From: Pascua guehoae | Taxonomy: Eukaryota; Basidiomycota; Tremellomycetes; Trichosporonales; Trichosporonaceae | Assembly: GCA_001600415.1 (NCBI GenBank) | Contig: BCJX01000001.1 | Location: 704,050 to 768,049, forward strand | Direction of reading: 5' to 3' | Length of the DNA stretch: 64,000 bases | The notes under the pieces: generated by a model | Seen by the model: the letters and a program-made list of their open reading frames with translations, nothing else | Database searches by the model: none | Told to the model about the DNA's origin: nothing | Position numbers and translations under genes: made by a program | Shown here: positions 47,701-58,011 of the stretch, one piece after another | Layout: every line of letters begins with the position of its first letter | Position numbering within the stretch: the stretch's first letter is position 1

Positions 47701-47786
47701 GTGCAGTGGGGCTTGCCACAGGCGGGCTGGAGCACTTACCACCGGGCTTCCCAGCCCTGGGGCAGCATGATTTGTTGGACGTTCAT
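44711..47786 (-). CDS. SEC24: COPII coat cargo adaptor Sec24, with N-terminal WW domain (954 aa)
   Basis: Cargo-binding subunit of the COPII inner coat; pairs with Sec23 at ER exit sites. Minus-strand exons are 47786-47740, 47587-47556 and 47496-44711, in phase, giving 954 aa. Exons 1-3 together encode a WW domain: [27 protein letters not shown], with both signature tryptophans and the final proline. A Gln/Pro/Gly-rich disordered segment follows. The Sec24 core then runs: zinc finger [14 protein letters not shown] and [13 protein letters not shown], the trunk with YCFIIDVSQ, beta and helical domains, and a gelsolin-like C terminus with [10 protein letters not shown]. Yeast Sec24 as I know it has no WW domain. 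The three-exon junctions are needed for it, because the large exon has no ATG near its start; this supports the extended model. Head-to-head with SEH1. Confidence 0.93.
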
Positions 47787-48217
47787 CGCGGACCGAGCTC
47801 TCGCCAGTGGGTGTGGGCGCTGCGCAGGTGTAGGGGTTGCGCTTTGAGAGAGAACTCTGTCGCAAAGAAGTAAGAGGACGGTGGAGAGCTGGTAGGATGG
47901 ATGCTCGAGGGTTTAGATTACCTTGTTTCGAGATGGAGGCACGCAGGAGTGCAGTGTAGGTGTGTAGTGACGTGCCCCCCATCCAGGCCTCCAGCAAGGC
48001 CACGCCGCGCCAACAGGCAACAGGTCTGTCCGCCCACCGGTCAGGGCCGGGCGGGCGTGGGAGATTGCAACCCAGGTGCCACATGGCCCGGCCTTTGCGG
48101 AAAAATCCACAATCCTGGGCCCCGCACTCTCCCTCCTGGCTGGTGTCGATGCATCTTGGTCGTGCTCATCGCCAGACATTATTGTTGTCATCACCGACCA
48201 CCTCGCATACCGCCATC
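47787..48217. promoter_or_regulatory. Bidirectional promoter, SEC24 / SEH1
   Basis: 431 bp between the two start codons. Shared promoter region by position; no specific site is claimed. Confidence 0.5.
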
Positions 48218-49549
48218 ATGCTTCAAACTAGCCTCTTGGCAACAGGACACGCCGACCTCGTCACACGTAAGTGCCGAACTGGTTGCCGACACCAACTGCG
48301 CTTGTGGCACTGTCGCTCTGGAAGACGCTGACCGGCTCAGACATTGTGTACGACTTCTACGGAGAACGGCGTGCGTATTGCGAGCCAACCGACGGTCTCC
48401 GCTACCCCACCCTGCTAACCTGCAGTCGCGACATGTTCTGCAGACCATAAGATTAAGATCTTCCGCAAGTCGTCTGACCAGACGTTTGAGCCCGAAGTGG
48501 AGTGGAAGGTGGGTCGGGCGCGGCTGGTTGTTTGGTTCTGTCGTTGGAACAATCGTCTCGGGTTGTTGACTCTGGGCGCTATTGACCTTCCTTCCTCTGT
48601 GACCTTCTGCGTTAGCTTACGCCAACACACAGGCCCACGACGCGCCGATTCTGCACCTGTCATTTGCGCACCCGATCCACGGGTCGCTGCTGGCGTCGTC
48701 GTCGCACGACCGGACGGTGCGGATATGGGAGGAGCAGCCGTCGTCGAGCACGATCCCCGCGGGCGGCGCACGGTGGGCGGAGCGGGGCGTATTGACGGGG
48801 GCAAAGGGGAGTGTGCGGCAGGTCGAGTTTGCGCCGCCCAACCCGGCGTACGGGCTGCGGGTTGCGTCTATAGCGACCGACTCGCGACTGCGTGTGCACA
48901 CGTCGCTCGACCCAGACCTGTCCGACTGGTCGCTCGCGCACGACATTCACATTCCGTCGCTCGCCGTGCCCACGGCCGAGGGGGACGTGGCGGGCGCGGC
49001 GTCGCCGGCGCCCCAGCCCGAGCCCAATGCCCAGGAGGCAGCGACAGGCGGGTGGGGCTTGAGCTGGTGCAAGGAAAAGTGGTGGGGCAGCGTCGTCGCC
49101 GTCTTTGCAGGCACGTCGCCCGTGGCAAAGATTGTATCCCTCGACCGCACACCCACCACCGTCGCCCTCCTCAAGCCCGCGTCAAACTCGCCCCTCACCT
49201 CTATCGCATGGGCTCCCTCGTGCGGACGCTCGTACCACCTCATCGCCACTGGTGCACGCGACGGCACCGTCCGCATCTGGAGCATCGAGCCCCCAGTTGA
49301 AGACGAGGGCCGCCCAGGCTGGACCGCAGAGGTCGTCGCAGAGTTCCCCAAGGGCCCGCGCGTCGGCATGGTCGAGTGGAACGCCACGGGGACAACGCTC
49401 ACAACGTCCGACGACGAGGGCGTCATTCGCATATATAAGCGTGGGTTTGACGTCTTGGATAGAAGCTAACCCACTCAGCCACATACGCAAAGACATGGAA
49501 GCTCCTGGGCAAGATGACCGCAGAGGAGCCGCCCGCAGACGAGTCATGA
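48218..49549 (+). CDS. SEH1: Nucleoporin / SEA-complex WD40 protein Seh1
   Basis: WD40 propeller that is part of the Nup84 (Nup107) scaffold of the nuclear pore and, in yeast and animals, of the SEA/GATOR complex that controls TORC1. Exons are 48218-48266, 48341-48370, 48426-48508, 48633-49440 and 49479-49549, in phase, giving 346 aa, the length of yeast Seh1. Visible repeat signatures are DIVYDFYGERLATCSADHKI, HDAPILHLSFAHP with LLASSSHDRTVRIWEE, a long variable loop with PEPNAQEAATGG, then HLIATGARDGTVRIWSIE, and VEWNATGTTLTTSDDEGVIR. The three first exons are tiny, and without them the first blade would be lost. It converges on ThrRS with 212 bp between the stop codons. Confidence 0.92.
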
Positions 49550-49761
49550 CCGGTGCACTCCATGTTACACACTCTATACCGATGCTACCCATATTTCATA
49601 CCAAGCAATTGCACTGCAGCATGCAGGCATGGCATTGCCCATGGGTGTGGGTGTGTCGCCTCACATACCCCTTGACTTGTCAATCACTGTGCTCCTTCGA
49701 GACCCTTTTCGCCCACATCTTAACAAATATGCTGTGCATGCTCTACAGACGGCAACCCCAA

Positions 49762-52339
49762 CTAGTGAAGCTTGGAGATACGTTCACGGTTCTCCTTGAG
49801 CTTGAGGAGCTGCTTGATGGCGTCGTCGAGGCCGACAGTCTGCTCGCGTCCCTGCTTCTCGTCGTCACGGTTACGAATGTTGACGGCGCGGGCGTCGAGC
49901 TCGTCCTGGCCGACGACCATGATAAAGTTGTACTGGTGTGTCTGGCCCGTGCGGATCTTCTTGTTGAGCGTGTTGTCCGAGAGGTCGGCGTCGGCGTAGA
50001 TGCCCGCGTCCTGGAAGCGCTTGGCGACCTCCTTTGCGTACTCGTAATAGGGGGCGGCGACGGGAATGACGACGACCTGGCGGGGCGAGAGCCAGAATGG
50101 CCAGCGGCCACCACAGTTTTCAGTGATAATGGCGAGGAAACGCTCGAGCGAGCCGAGAATCGCACGGTGGATCATGACGGGGCGCGGTGGCTCGCTGTTG
50201 TCGCCGGGCTGCTCGCGTGGGCGGTACGTGAGGTCGAAACGCTCGGGGAGGTTGAAGTCGAGCTGGATCGTACCGCACTGCCACTTGCGGCCGAGCGCGT
50301 CCGTAAGGTCAAAGTCGAGCTTGGGGCCGTAGAAGGCAGCGTCGGCCTCGTTAATGTGCCACTTGCCAGGCACCTTGGTCTCGAGCACGTCCTTGAGCGC
50401 AGCCTCGGCCTTGTCCCAGACGTCGAGCTTGCCGAGCCACTTTTCGGGGTTGCGCGTCGACAGACCGACCTTGTACTCAAAGCCGAAGGGCTTGTACACG
50501 GCGTCAAGGAAGTCGATTGCGCTGTACAGCTCCTCCTCAATCTGGTCGACCGTGCAGAAAATGTGCGCTGCGTGTGAGTTGACTAGCCCGGCAAGTTTCA
50601 GCGAATGTGACGCAACTCACCATCGTCCTGAACAAAGCGACGAACACGCGTCATACCCGAGAGCGCACCCGAGGCCTCGTTACGGTGCAGGACACCAAAC
50701 TCGGCCATGCGAAGGGGCAACTCCTTGTACGAACGCTCGCGCAAGCCGTAGACGACACAGTGGCCTGGGCAGTTCATGGGCTTCATGGCAAACGTCTCGT
50801 CCTCGACCTTGACCGTAAACATGTCCTTGGCGTAGTGCTGCCAGTGGCCCGACGTCTCCCAAAGCTTCGAGTCAAACATGTTGGGCGTGCCAACCTCGAC
50901 AAAGCCACGCTTGTGGTACTCCTCCTTGATAAAGGCCATGAGCGTGTTGTAGATGCGCATGCCGTGGGGGAGCATGAAGGGAGACCCTGGCGACAATTCG
51001 CTGAAGAAGAAGAGCTCCTGGTCAATGGCAATCCTGCGGTGATCCCGCTTGGCTGCCTCCTCCTGCAGCTTCTTCCACTCGGTCATCTGCTTCGAGTCCG
51101 GGAACGACATGCCGTAGACACGCTGGAACGAGTCATTGTCCTTGTCACCGAGGAAGTAGGACGACGAGTTCTGCGTTGGTTAGACGATAAAGCCTTGCTC
51201 CACCAACCTTGGTAACAGCGAGCGACTTGATACGGCCCGTGTGGGGAACGTGGGGACCCAAGCACAGGTCGATAAGAGGACCGCAGCGGTAGACGGTCGA
51301 TTCGGTGCCATCGGGAACCTTGTCGTTGATGTAGTGCTGCTTGTACTTGTTGTACTGTGCGGGTTAGCCCGTGGCCCTAGCACCTAAATCCGCTCGTTTT
51401 ACCAACCTTGAACATCTCGAGGAGGACCTCCTTGGGGAGCGAGAGACGCTCAAACGCCTGCTTCTCCTTGACGGCCTTCCTGGCAATCTCCTCCATCTGC
51501 TTGTAGTCGTCCTGGGTGACTGTACGGTTGTTGGCGAGGGCCATGTCGTAGAAGAAGCCACCCTCGGGGAGGGGGGGACCGTAACCGAGGCAGCATCCCT
51601 CAAACGAGCGCTCACACGACTCGCCGAGGACGTGTGCCGACGAGTGCCAGAAGACCTGGCGGGCCTCGTAGTCGTTGTTGGGCGAGTCAAAGTCGAGGAG
51701 GGCAAGCTGGACGGAGTTTTCGAGGGGACGGTTCAGGTCCCAGAGCTCCTGGTTGTTGACCTTGGCAATGATGATACGGTCTGCGAGCGACGAAGAAATG
51801 CCCTTTGCGACCTGCATCGGCGTCGTCTCCCAGGCCGTACCGGCCACCTCCTTGCCGTCCGGGAGCGTGATCGTAATGGGGACACGGGGCTGGGCAGCAA
51901 CAAACGCCTTGTACTTTGCCATGTACTCGTCAAAAATCTTGATGCGCTCCGCAAAGAACTCGGGAGGGGGGCTCAGCTCCTTGACCGGGCCAGCGCCGCC
52001 CTTCTTGTCCTTCTTGTCCTTCTTCTCCTTGGGCTTGCCCTGGCCCTTGGCGGGCGCAGCGGGCTTGGGGGCACCATCAGCCTTGGGGGCAGCAGCCTTG
52101 GGGGCAGCGGGAGGCGCAGCGGGCTTGGCAGCGGCAGCAGGAGCAGCTGGGGGAGCCATTTTGAGATTAGTTGTGGTGTGGATAGAGTGTGTTGAAAGAG
52201 CGACGCGACAGTTTGAGATGTGGGCAGGGAACGAGCGCGCGACGAGGGGGGTGGTCCTTGCGAGAGGCGAGCTGTGCGCCGGTGAGTGCAATTGCAAGAG
52301 TGGGGAGAGGGTTGCCGAGAGGATCCGGCGTGTGGTCAT
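49762..52339 (-). CDS. THS1: Threonyl-tRNA synthetase, probably dual cytosolic/mitochondrial
   Basis: Class II synthetase that charges tRNA-Thr. The cytosolic start is at 52159 (exons 52159-51407, 51354-51208, 51170-50621, 50567-49762; 751 aa). The TGS domain is [11 protein letters not shown]. The editing domain has the HSSAH (HxxxH) motif. The catalytic core has [10 protein letters not shown] and motif 2 with [15 protein letters not shown] and RRFVQDDAHIF; the anticodon-binding domain follows, ending at [12 protein letters not shown] Lys-rich N terminus ([12 protein letters not shown]) is typical of eukaryotic cytosolic forms. An in-frame ATG at 52339 adds 60 residues with no acidic residue and many Arg, Ser and Thr ([19 protein letters not shown]), like a mitochondrial presequence. 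That ATG is in a weak context (T at -3); 52159 has A at -3 and G at +4. Leaky scanning would give both forms. The feature spans the longer form. Confidence 0.95.
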
Positions 52340-52910
52340 ATACGCCCAACGACTGCTGGGGCCTAGCGAGCTCGGTGGCGAGAGGGGTAAAAAGTGCAGG
52401 TGTAGTGTTGTTGAGATTGTGCGTGCACTCGCTCGATATCCGACTTGGACGACTCAGGATTTTCGACTCGCGACTCCAGGCCGCACCACCAGCAAATGCG
52501 GCCTGCGTTTCCACACACAACCTCCACAAAAGTCACAGGCAAGGCAAGGCATACAGTTAGGCTGGGTGGGACTTTTAGGCACGTGGGGATACTCACCCCC
52601 TCCCCAGGCACGAGCTGCATGCCTAACTAGCGTGCCTGCTTTTGCCGACCTGCAATGGTGGCGACGATTTGCTTCCGCCGGTGATTGTGAGTTGTCGGAA
52701 ATGACCATTGTGTGTGGTCCATCACATCCAACTTGTGGCCAGAAACAATACATCCATTCTCCACCTCTCGCCGTCGACTCCACCTCCAACCATCCTCTCT
52801 CAACTCTGGCGTGGCGTCTCCACATCGACAGCCGTTGACCTGAGACACCTGCCCGCCAGGACTTTTACCTCGATTCGCGTTTACGCCAACGCCTGCGCGC
52901 GACAAGCACC
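52340..52910. promoter_or_regulatory. Bidirectional promoter, ThrRS / CTR9
   Basis: 571 bp between the outer ThrRS start codon and the CTR9 start codon. It probably holds both promoters and the leaders. No coding frame supported. Confidence 0.45.
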
Positions 52911-55900
52911 ATGTCCAACTACGATGCGGCTGCGCGCATCCTCGTCCTGGTGGGCGATGGCGGCGTCCAGACCGACCTCGATCTCACGACGCTCGATGAC
53001 AGCGAAGTCGCCGATGTCCTCCCAGACATGCTGGTAGACTACTCGGCAGAGTGCAAGGATTGGACGTTTCTTGCGCGCGAACACTGGCAGTGCGGACGAG
53101 TAGCGCGCGTCGAGGAGTTGCTGAAGCGGGGCATCGAGCGTATGTTGACCACCTACCCAGCGGGGAGGCTGTACTGACGCTCACAGACTTTACCGGTGGA
53201 CGAGGACGGCCGATTGACAACCTCGCGCTGGTTAACATTCATGCCATGCTCGCTCACTTCCACCTCTGGCAGTCGCGGTTGGCACCAAAGACCATCCTCC
53301 CGCATGCCAGTAAGTGGTGCCCGCTCTGTCGCTCGCTGTAGGACGCTCACCTCTGCAGAGTACGATATCATTCCACCCGACACCAAGACAAAGGAACATC
53401 ACTACACCGAGGCGACGGGTCACTTGAATCGCGCCGAAGAGGCTCTTCGCGCGTCTGGCACACCCCCCGAAGAAGAGCCCGTCAGCGTTGCAATGGGCAA
53501 GAGTGGGTCTTGAGCAAGTTCGCGATACTGACCCACCCAGTCATGCTCTATCTTGCTCGTGGACAGCCCGCCACCGCTGCGCCATTAGTGGACAGACTAT
53601 TGCAGAGGCAGCCGAACAACCTGGCGGGTCTTGTCATCCTCGCGCGTCTTCAGTTTGCCAGGCGGCAGCACGACGCAGCCCTCCTCACGTACCAGAAGCT
53701 CCTCCAGCTCAACCCCGAGCTCCAGCCTGACCCGAGGATAGGTCTTGGCCTCTGTGCATACGTTCTCGGAGACAGGCACCGGGCAAGAGCAGCCTGGGAG
53801 CGGTCACTGCAGCGGGTGAGTGTAAAGGTGACTAACCCCTAGAGCATTGTTGACGGTATCAGGATCCTGACGCGTGGGCCCCCCGACTTCTCCTTGGCCT
53901 CGGTTTGCTCAACCTTGCACGCGAGCCATCCCATTCCATCGAGGAGCGACTGGCTTTCGAGTCGGAGGGTGTGGAACACGTCCAGCGTGCATTCAGGAAC
54001 AATAACAAGAGCACAGCTGCTGCCCTGGCGTTGACGGTTGTGGCGACGTTGGGCAACCACATTCCTCTGGCGTCCAAGCTGGCCGAGCGCGCGATCCAGT
54101 ACTCGGATAACAAGCGTCACCTGGTGCTTGCCAACTCTGAGCGCGGACGACTGGGCTTTATTGCGGGCGACATTGCCGATGCTGGACCGTACATTGCGGC
54201 CGCCAAGAGCGAGGACCCCACCAACGTCAACATTATGGCAGAGTTGACACTGGCGCAGATTGCCATCAAGAATGGCAACCTGCGTGAAGCTCTCAACTTT
54301 GTGGAGCAGACAGCCAAGCGTCTGGCCGGCAAGGCCCCGCTCGAGTTTACCGTCCTCCACGCGTCGCTGCTCGCGTACCCCCACCTGGGTATGCCGGCCG
54401 ACGAGTTGGCGCGCAACCGTCTCACCGCCCGCGGAATGCTCGCGGATATCCAGGGCCTTGTGACAGACGCAAAGAAGGACGAGGACTGGGCCAAGCTCCG
54501 CGGCATCGCGACCGACTCGGACGTGTTCATCGAGCTTGCAAAGTTGTGGCAGCAGGAGAGCATTGACAAGGCGATTGCGTCGTACCGCACAGCCATCTCG
54601 ATCAAGACCGATCTTGACACAGACGAGGAAACGAAGCCTGCTGGTGTTGATTACACTGCCGTCAGGCTGTCGACCAACCTTGCCTCTCTTTACGCCATCC
54701 ACGGTGATGTCGAGGCGTCGGAGAGCATGTTCCAGGAGGCACTGCAGCGCCTTGCCGCCGAGGATAGCAAGGAGGCCGACCAGCTCAAGACGGTACTCGC
54801 ATATGACCTTGGCCGCGCCAGTGAACAGGGCGGCAACGTTGTCAAGGCCACGCAGTGGTACCGCGACGTGCTCAGCCAGCACCCAGAACACATGGAATGT
54901 AAGCTTTGTCAAGTAGGGTCATAGCTTACGACGCAGCCAAACTCCGTCTTGCTGCGCTTGCTGCTGCGGCTGGTCGCAATGTCGACGCCAACTCGTACCT
55001 GAAGGAGTGTCTCCGGACCGACGAGGGCAACCTCACTGTCCGTTCCGCATACACCAACTTTCTCATCTCGCTTGGGTCGTACAAGGAGGCTTTGACGTTT
55101 GCAGTCAACACACTCAAGTTTGACAAGAACGACGCGTACACGTTTACGGCTCTGGGTTGGCTGCACTTTACACTTGGTCGCGAGGCCAAGTCGCCCGCTG
55201 ACGTTGCCGGCCGGCCCAAGCAGTACCTTCGCAGTGCCGAGGCGTATGAGCGTGCCCTGTCTCTCGACCCCACCAATGCTGTCGCCGCGCAGGGCCTTGC
55301 GATCGCACTGGCCGAAGACTCGCTCACCCCCAAGGCGCTCCAGCCGCCGCTTGGGAGCTCCGAGGACATCAAGACCCGCAGCCGCCTTGCCGGACATGCA
55401 CTGACGGTCCTCGGCCGCATCAAAGACTCTCTTCCTGCAGGACCCGTAAACGTCAACATTGGACACTGCTACTTTATCCGTGGCGAGGAGGAGCGTGCGA
55501 TCGAGGCGGTGAGTTAAATGGTGGCGTCGTGTGCTGACAAGCAGTATGAGTCTGCGCTCAATGCCTACGGTGGCCGCAAGGTGCCAGTGCTGCTCTACCT
55601 GAGCCGCGCGTGGTACTCGTACGCCAACAGGGATTCCAACTTTTCCGCCATGGGCCAGGCGCTCCACTATGCGACAAGGGTGGGTTCCACGGAACGCTGA
55701 TTCAGCTAACCCATCAGGCCTTGCATATCCAGCCCAGCGACCGGGCGATTCTCTACAACATTGCGCTCATCCAGCAAAAAGCAGCCGAGATTGCCATCTC
55801 GCTCGAGCCCTCACGCCGCACACTTGACGAGCTGCGGCTTGCCCTCAAGCGCGCCACAGAGGCAGGGAGCATCTTCCAAGCCCTTGCAGAGGACAAGGGT

Positions 55901-56752
55901 CCGCTGCCGTACGATGCCGAGTTGGCGCAGAACCGCGCGCGGTACGCTCCCAGTCTGCTCAAGAAGGGCCAGGCGCAGATTACGGTGCAGGAAGCCTACG
56001 AGAGCGAGACTGCCGCACGCGTCGGAGAGGCCCGCCGCCTGCGGGCAGAAGAGCAGGCGCGCATTGAGGCGGCTGCGGCCGCGCGCCAGGCGGAGATTGA
56101 CGCGCGGGCGGCCGAGCTCGCCGAGCAGCGCCGACTGGCACGTGAAGAGGCCCTGTCGTTCCAGAGGCAGCTGCAGGAGCAGCTGGCCGAGGAGGAGACA
56201 CGCAAGGCTGCCAAGATTGAGCAGCGGAAGCGTCGCAAGGAGGAGAGGGACGAGGACGGCGTGGTCGATGGCGAGGAAGGGTCGCGCCGCAAAAAGCGCG
56301 GCGGCGGCCGCAAGCGCAAGGCGCGCAGCAAGAGCGAGATTACAGACGAGGGTATCGAATTGGAGGGCACGCCGAGCGCTGGCGAGGAGGAGGACGAGAG
56401 TGCGACGCGCAAGAAGACTATTGCGATGCTCAAGTCAAAGGTGAGTTTGCGCGGCGTGTTGGATGACCTAAGCTGACCCGCTAGAAACGCAAGAGCAGGC
56501 ACGAGGATCCAGATGGCGACGACGACGGCGCTGGAGCGGGTCGCAGGGGCGGCAAGCAGTTGTGAGTAGCGTTTCTACAGAGTGGTACAAAAGCCTAATA
56601 TTTGCAGCAAGTCCAAGGCCATTATCGAGGACTCGGACGAGGACATGGACGACGACGACGGCGCAAACGGAGTGGGCACTGCGCCGTCGCCCGGCGCGAA
56701 TGCGTCGAGTCCTGTCGGCGGCGGCGATGATGACGACGACGACGACGAGTAG
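52911..56752 (+). CDS. CTR9: Paf1 complex subunit Ctr9 (TPR protein, 1152 aa)
   Basis: Scaffold subunit of the Paf1 complex, which travels with RNA polymerase II and supports histone H2B ubiquitylation and H3K4/K36 methylation. Ten exons in phase: 52911-53139, 53187-53309, 53359-53502, 53541-53815, 53863-54898, 54937-55508, 55545-55679, 55718-56440, 56485-56561 and 56608-56752, giving 1152 aa. Most of the protein is tandem TPR units, for example YLARGQPATAAPLVDRLL, LLTYQKLLQLNPELQPDP, AAEAYERALSLDP-like RSAEAYERALSLDPTN, and GHCYFIRGEEERAIEA. After the repeats comes a long charged coiled coil (ARRLRAEEQARIEAAAA and following) and a basic then acidic tail (KKRGGGRKRKARSK; a run of eight Asp and Glu at the end), usual for fungal Ctr9. 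Confidence 0.94.
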
Positions 56753-57336
56753 ATGTCGGTATCAGATACATAGGCGCGCACAGGCCGCGGCTGTAGACCA
56801 GGGAAAGACCGAGGATTACCTGACATGATGCATAAGACCTGTGATCCTGTGAACACCGAGATGCAGCCCTGGGTTGTCTGGGTGCACATTGACGCCACTA
56901 ATTTTTAACCCCTTAGGCCAGCCTCTGGTCTTGGCAAGGGCCAGGAAAAGCCAGCCGCCTGGGGTACCCTGGTCTCTGTCAGTCCGACACGGACAAGCAC
57001 AGTCTGGACGTCTGGAACGGATGGCAGTACATGCAGCGACTTTCCTATCGGGCTCCTATCGAGCTGGGGCCTGTGCTCACGCCTGTACATGTGCAGCATC
57101 TTGGCGAGATTGATATAGCGACGCTGATCGTCTTCGGCGTCTTGAGATGGATTTGAGAGATGCGAGAACGAGTAGAGGTGAGTGCCACAAGTGGACTGAA
57201 AGAGGAATGGGAATTCCAGCACGGGAACTCGGTACAGCAAAGGCGCATTCCCGAAAACCACGGGCCGCGCGCCACAGTACCACAGTGACGTCGTCTGCGT
57301 CTGTCGGTCGTGTGCAGACCGGGGCATGCTTGCGGG

Positions 57337-57369
<33 letters not shown>

Positions 57370-58011
57370 AAGCAAAGCTAGACCAAAAGAGCCCCCATAC
57401 ATTGGCCCATGGACTGGTGGCCCGTAAGCGAGCCATCCTTGACAGCCTTTTGGGTGGTGCCTTTTTGTCCATGCTAAGGGTTGCCTTTAGGTGCTGTGAC
57501 GGGTGGATGACAAAGAAGATCACTAATCACTCGAACAAGGTCTGTCTGTTCTACTCGGCCCGGAGCCCACTGCCGAGAGCCGAATCTAGCCGCCCTAGGG
57601 CCCCCTGCACACACTCACTCACCCTGCCTGCAACATGCCCTGTGCGATCCTCGCTCCCTTCCCCCTTGCCCAACCTGCCGCTGCCTTTGGGCCCGCGTGC
57701 CCGCGGCCGCTTTGTACCCGTGCACACTCGTCCTGTCCCAGTACGCGCGCCCAGGCGGCCAGGTCCCATCTACAGCACAGTGCCACGGTGGCTATACTAT
57801 ACTATAGTTGCACGAGGATAATGAATGCAAAGCAAGCAAGCGACATCACTCTCCGACGATAGGATAACTCTCCCACTCCACCCACACCCACCCCACCCCA
57901 CACCCACCACCATCCTCCATCCACCTGGCCACCTGATAGAAACTCATCGAAACAAGCCCAACGTGCACCCCCACCACCCCACCCACCCCTCGGACACACG
58001 CATCGCGGCAA
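56753..58011. other. Intergenic, 1.3 kb
   Basis: Contains a 30-G tract (listed separately) and, before the next gene, a leader of CCACC/CACCC words at about 57880-57990. A TATACTATACTATAG string is near 57792. No gene supported; frames through the G tract are poly-Gly artefacts. Confidence 0.5.
57338..57367. repeat. Poly-G tract, about 30 nt
   Basis: Uninterrupted G on the plus strand. Exact length is unreliable for such homopolymers. Confidence 0.85.

Noticed and set aside
53839..54912. 357-codon minus-strand frame inside CTR9
   Set aside because: Antisense to TPR-coding sequence; mirrors its composition.
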